From Bacteroidales bacterium UBA6229 (GTDB lineage: Bacteria; Bacteroidota; Bacteroidia; Bacteroidales; F082): a stretch of 9,491 nt of DNA. The DNA lies in the NCBI GenBank assembly GCA_002440975.1, contig DJWN01000035.1, positions 1-9,491 of the forward strand, written 5' to 3'. The translations under genes were made by a program, and so were the position numbers. Positions within the stretch are counted from its first letter, which is position 1. The number at the start of each line of letters is the position of its first letter. Below the pieces are notes generated by a model. That model was not told the origin of the DNA, did no database searches, and saw nothing but the letters and a program-made list of their open reading frames with translations. This document shows positions 6,806-9,491 of this stretch, in pieces.

Positions 6806-6837
6806 AAAAAAAAACCCTCCAAAATTTTGGAAGGTTT
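6806..6837 (-). terminator. Intrinsic terminator of the 2-oxoacid oxidoreductase operon
   Basis: On the minus strand AAACCTTCCAA, loop AATT, TTGGAGGGTTT makes an 11-bp stem with one G-T pair, followed directly by a run of nine T overlapping the stem end. It starts 22 bases after the stop of the gamma-subunit gene. This is a classic rho-independent terminator and marks the end of the operon. The plus-strand version has only a poor T-tract, so it acts mainly on the minus strand. Confidence 0.88.
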
Positions 6838-6859
6838 AAATATTGGTTTTTGGCTTAAT

Positions 6860-7414
6860 TTAGTGTAATTCTTGCACTGCAATCACATTTTTCAATCCCG
6901 CATTTATTGCATCTTCATTCAGAGGGATGAGCTTGTGGTAACGCTCGGGCAATGATTTTTTCAGTCCCAGAATTACGTTCTCCATCTTAACAACAGGCTT
7001 AATTTTGAGGTAGGCTCCAAGCACTACCATATTGAATATTTTGGTGTTTCCCATTTCGGAAGCCAAACGAGCCGCTTCTACCTGATAGATATTGATATCT
7101 TTTCTTTTTGGGTGGCGGGTGATGCCGTTAGGGTCGTATAGCAAAGTGCCACCGGGGCGCACACCCGCTTCGAATTTATCCATAGATTGCTGATTAAGTA
7201 TAATAGCAGAATCGAAGATGGTAAGAATGGGCGAGCTGATCCTTTCGTCGCTTACAATAACGGTTACGTTCGCAGTTCCGCCACGCATTTCGGGGCCATA
7301 AGAAGGCATCCAGCTAACTTCCTGATTTTGCATGATGCCACTATAGGCTAATATTTTACCCATCGATAGGACACCTTGTCCGCCAAATCCGGCTATGATT
7401 AATTCTTCAGTCAT
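6860..7414 (-). CDS. 2-oxoacid:ferredoxin oxidoreductase, gamma subunit (KorC-like)
   Basis: Gamma subunit of the thiamine-diphosphate enzyme that oxidatively decarboxylates a 2-oxoacid to its acyl-CoA and passes electrons to ferredoxin. The 184 residues match the usual length of the POR gamma domain (PF01558). The glycine-rich GFGGQGV is at 9-15, and the strongly conserved SYGPEMRGGTANV is at 38-50. The rest follows the family pattern of alternating strands and helices, with FDSAIILNQQSMDKF (67-81) and DINIYQVEAARLASEMGN (106-123). It is the last gene of the operon, 24 bp after the beta gene, with no Shine-Dalgarno before the ATG, and is followed by a strong terminator. The subunit probably helps form the CoA-binding or interface region, as proposed for the family. 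Confidence 0.93.
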   Translation of the reverse strand: MTEELIIAGFGGQGVLSMGKILAYSGIMQNQEVSWMPSYGPEMRGGTANVTVIVSDERISSPILTIFDSAIILNQQSMDKFEAGVRPGGTLLYDPNGITRHPKRKDINIYQVEAARLASEMGNTKIFNMVVLGAYLKIKPVVKMENVILGLKKSLPERYHKLIPLNEDAINAGLKNVIAVQELH

Positions 7415-7438
7415 TGTTCTGATTTTTTAATTCTACTT

Positions 7439-8224
7439 TTAAACGAGCTTGCCATCAACTTTAATATCGCCGAGTGGGTAGAACGGAAACATATTTTCTT
7501 CCATCCAGGTGTTGGCATCACGAGGGGTCATCTTCCAGCCTGAGTTGCAGTTTGAAACGATCTCAACAAAGGATACCCCGGGTTTACCATCGCGTTGGTT
7601 TTCAAAGGCCTTTTTTATGGCTCTTTTTGTCTTTCTAACGTTTGCCGGTGTGTGAACTGCCTGTCGTGTAACAAAATAAGTTCCAGGCAATTGAGCAACA
7701 AGCTCTGTTATTTTCAAAGGATTACCCATCCTCTGTGCATCCCTGCCAAAAGGCGAGGTAGATGATTTCATTCCGATAAGTGTAGTAGGAGCCATCTGGC
7801 CACCAGTCATCCCATAAATCCCATTGTTGATAAAAATTATCACAATGTTTTCTCCCCGGTTGCAGGCATGAATGGTTTCGTTAGTGCCAATAGCTGCAAG
7901 GTCGCCATCGCCCTGATAAGAGAAAACAATTTTATCAGGCCACACTCTTTTAATGCCTGTAGCAACTGCTGGCGCCCTGCCGTGAGCGGCCTGCTGCATA
8001 TCGATATTCATAAACTCATAGGCAAGCACCGAACAGCCCACAGGAGCAATACCAATGGTTTGTTCTTCGAGACCTAACTCCTCAATCACCTCCATTGTGA
8101 TGCGGTGAGCCGTGCCATGTCCGCAACCGGGACAATAACTCAGCACCTTGTCTGTCATGAGTTTTGTTTTGGTGTAAACCAGATTCTCCGGTTTAATGAT
8201 TTGATCCAATGTTATATCAGCCAT
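7439..8224 (-). CDS. 2-oxoacid:ferredoxin oxidoreductase, beta (thiamine-diphosphate-binding) subunit (KorB-like)
   Basis: Catalytic cofactor-binding subunit of the complex. The 261 residues carry SYCPGCGHGTAHR (29-41), GRAPAVATGIKR (82-93), and the thiamine-diphosphate/Mg motif GDGDLAAIG (105-113) extending to NNGIYGMTGGQMAPTT (133-148). All residues expected for cofactor and metal binding are visible. The cysteines of CPGC, and C227 in SNCNSGW, resemble those of short KorB/VorB-type beta subunits that lack a fused ferredoxin domain, which is consistent with the separate ferredoxin-like subunit upstream. It starts only 4 bp after the alpha stop and has a full-strength Shine-Dalgarno inside the alpha coding end, so translation is coupled and probably boosted. 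The substrate could be 2-oxoglutarate or branched-chain 2-oxoacids; the sequence alone does not let me decide. Confidence 0.94.
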   Translation of the reverse strand: MADITLDQIIKPENLVYTKTKLMTDKVLSYCPGCGHGTAHRITMEVIEELGLEEQTIGIAPVGCSVLAYEFMNIDMQQAAHGRAPAVATGIKRVWPDKIVFSYQGDGDLAAIGTNETIHACNRGENIVIIFINNGIYGMTGGQMAPTTLIGMKSSTSPFGRDAQRMGNPLKITELVAQLPGTYFVTRQAVHTPANVRKTKRAIKKAFENQRDGKPGVSFVEIVSNCNSGWKMTPRDANTWMEENMFPFYPLGDIKVDGKLV

Positions 8225-8228
8225 TGTA

Positions 8229-9314
8229 TTAACCTCCTATAATTTTTTGTTCGAGTGCCTCAAGTACCTCTTCCGGTGTATGAACAATGCCGCCATAACG
8301 TCCGAAATGAGCTACTTTGGAGCAGCCATTCACAGCCAGTCGCACATCTTCTACCATCTGACCTGAACTCATTTCAACAGCTAAAAAGCCTTTAATACCC
8401 TTGCCACACATTTCGTGCATCTTAACAGAAGGGAAAGGGAAAAGGGTGATCAGCCTGAAAAGTCCTACTTTTATTCCTTTTGCCCTGGCAAGTCTCACAG
8501 CTTTTTGTGCAATACGCGCACTCGAACCATAAGCCACGATAACGTATTCTGCGTCATCGCAATCTATCAGTTCGTAGCGTACTTCTTTTTCGGTGATTTC
8601 TTTATACTTTGCCTGCAGTTTATGGTTATGCTCCTCCATTTTATGGCTGTCAAGATCCAATGAAGTAATGATCCTACGCTCTGTTCCTGATTTTTTTCCG
8701 GTAGTTGCCCAGGGATATTTTTCATTTATCTCAGCGTCAGTTAACCTGGGGATGGGATCAAAGAGTTCGACCTTTTCCATCATTTGGCCAATCACGCCAT
8801 CACTCAGAATAAGTACCGGAATTCGATATTTGAAAGCCAGCTCAAAACCGTCTTTTACAAAGTCTGCCATTTCCTGAACAGAAGCAGGAGCCAGCACAAT
8901 CTGGCGATAATCGCCATGCCCGCCACCTTTGGTGCTCTGAAAATAATCGGCCTGCGAAGGTTGAATTGTACCCAAACCCGGGCCGCCACGTACCACATTG
9001 GCATACAAACAAGGGAGTTCAGCTCCGGCAATATAAGAAATTCCTTCCTGTTTTAAGCTGATGCCAGGACTGGAGGATGAGGTCATCACTTTTTTCCCGG
9101 CACCTGCTGCACCATAAACCATATTTATTGCGGCAATCTCGCTTTCGGCCTGCAAAACCACCATACCGGTTCTTTCGTGTGGTTTTTCTGCCATAAGGTA
9201 TTCAATAACCTCTGATTGAGGCGTGATGGGGTATCCGAAATAAGCATCTGCACCAGCTCTGATAGCTGCTTCTGCAAGTGCTTCGTTACCTTTCATGAGT
9301 TTTAATTCGCTCAT
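8229..9314 (-). CDS. vorB: 2-oxoacid:ferredoxin oxidoreductase, alpha subunit (VorB / KorA; 3-methyl-2-oxobutanoate dehydrogenase subunit VorB)
   Basis: Pyrimidine-binding (PP-like) subunit of the heterotetrameric oxidoreductase. The 361 residues comprise a POR_N domain (about 13-190) and a transketolase-C-like domain II (about 255-350). Landmarks are GADAYFGYPITPQSE (21-35), the glutamate E57 in VLQAESEIAAINM (53-65) that would activate thiamine diphosphate, MTSSSSPGISL (77-87), NVVRGGPGLGT (106-116), SDGVIGQMME (171-180), and the C-terminal GRYGGIVHTPEEV (338-350). The linker around 190-240 is charged and of the type seen in VorB-annotated proteins. It begins 33 bp after the delta stop and runs into the beta gene with a 4-bp gap, giving the order delta-alpha-beta-gamma. 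Products labelled VorB and KorA are hard to separate by eye, so the substrate (branched-chain 2-oxoacids or 2-oxoglutarate) remains open; the symbol reflects the common automatic name for this sequence type. Confidence 0.92.
   Translation of the reverse strand: MSELKLMKGNEALAEAAIRAGADAYFGYPITPQSEVIEYLMAEKPHERTGMVVLQAESEIAAINMVYGAAGAGKKVMTSSSSPGISLKQEGISYIAGAELPCLYANVVRGGPGLGTIQPSQADYFQSTKGGGHGDYRQIVLAPASVQEMADFVKDGFELAFKYRIPVLILSDGVIGQMMEKVELFDPIPRLTDAEINEKYPWATTGKKSGTERRIITSLDLDSHKMEEHNHKLQAKYKEITEKEVRYELIDCDDAEYVIVAYGSSARIAQKAVRLARAKGIKVGLFRLITLFPFPSVKMHEMCGKGIKGFLAVEMSSGQMVEDVRLAVNGCSKVAHFGRYGGIVHTPEEVLEALEQKIIGG
8232..8238 (-). promoter_or_regulatory. Strong Shine-Dalgarno (AGGAGGT) for the beta subunit
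   Basis: Minus-strand AGGAGGT lies seven bases before the ATG at 8224 and overlaps the last two codons (Gly-Gly) and the stop of the alpha gene. It is the only near-perfect anti-16S match ahead of any gene in the window; the other starts have AT-rich leaders. It supports the chosen beta start. Confidence 0.8.
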
Positions 9315-9347
9315 TATAATATTTTTTAATTGTTTGACAATGAACGG

Positions 9348-9491
9348 TTAAAGTTTAACTTTATAGACCGTAATTACACCGTCGGGACAGACGATGCCAC
9401 AGTTTGAACAGCCGATACACGCTTCTGGATTTTCCATATAAGCATAGTGATATCCCTTGCTGTTCACTTCTTTGGCCAGTGCGATAACATC
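9348..9491 (-). CDS. Ferredoxin-like delta subunit of the 2-oxoacid oxidoreductase (KorD-like), 5' end outside the window
   Basis: Only the last 47 residues are present; the gene continues past the right edge. The fragment has ENPEACIGCSNC followed by GIVCPDG, giving a complete C-x2-C-x2-C-x3-C-P [4Fe-4S] motif, and ends in VITVYKVKL. NSKGYHYAYMENPEACIGC is characteristic of the small two-cluster ferredoxin subunit that precedes VorB/KorA. The other cluster motif would lie upstream, outside the window. It would take electrons from the catalytic subunits and pass them to soluble ferredoxin. It is the first visible gene of the operon; the promoter is not in the window. Confidence 0.9.
   Translation of the reverse strand, partial: DVIALAKEVNSKGYHYAYMENPEACIGCSNCGIVCPDGVITVYKVKL

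Noticed and set aside
9348..9491. Independent ferredoxin gene
   Set aside because: The sequence around the cluster motif, the 33-bp gap and the position directly before the alpha subunit fit the delta subunit of the same complex better than a free ferredoxin.

Overview
The window looks like a chromosomal segment from a member of the Bacteroidota, most likely an anaerobic Bacteroidales-type organism. Four things point that way: most genes have no Shine-Dalgarno sequence; promoter-like TAnnTTTG elements lie before fabI and the DUF2400-type gene; there is a periplasmic two-propeller (14-blade) histidine kinase of the kind abundant in this phylum; and there is a four-gene ferredoxin-dependent 2-oxoacid oxidoreductase set typical of anaerobic metabolism. 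No mobile element, CRISPR array, tRNA or rRNA was seen. Coding density is high, and the largest gap between genes is 124 bp.

Left part, plus strand. fabI (enoyl-ACP reductase, fatty-acid synthesis) stands behind a good -7 element. After 48 bp with a perfect 18-bp dyad comes a large membrane sensor kinase of the LytS/His_kinase type. Its stop overlaps by ATGA the start of a LytTR response regulator, so the two form a translationally coupled two-component system. After a 124-bp regulatory gap with a promoter-like pair and an operator-like inverted repeat come two small secreted lipoproteins of unknown function, 40 bp apart, then a hairpin terminator. They are plausible but unproven targets of the system.

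Right part, minus strand, reading from the right edge. A truncated ferredoxin-like delta subunit is followed by the alpha (VorB/KorA), beta (KorB) and gamma (KorC) subunits of a 2-oxoacid:ferredoxin oxidoreductase. The beta gene has an unusually strong Shine-Dalgarno sequence embedded in the end of the alpha gene. A clear intrinsic terminator with a nine-T run closes the operon. Just beyond it is a near-leaderless promoter candidate and a TIGR02757/DUF2400-type gene, whose C-terminal half resembles the helix-hairpin-helix DNA glycosylase fold. That gene converges on the lipoprotein pair.

Most of the window is recognisable housekeeping and signalling. The least explained parts are the sensor/regulator/lipoprotein cassette with its two dyad symmetries, and the DUF2400-type protein.
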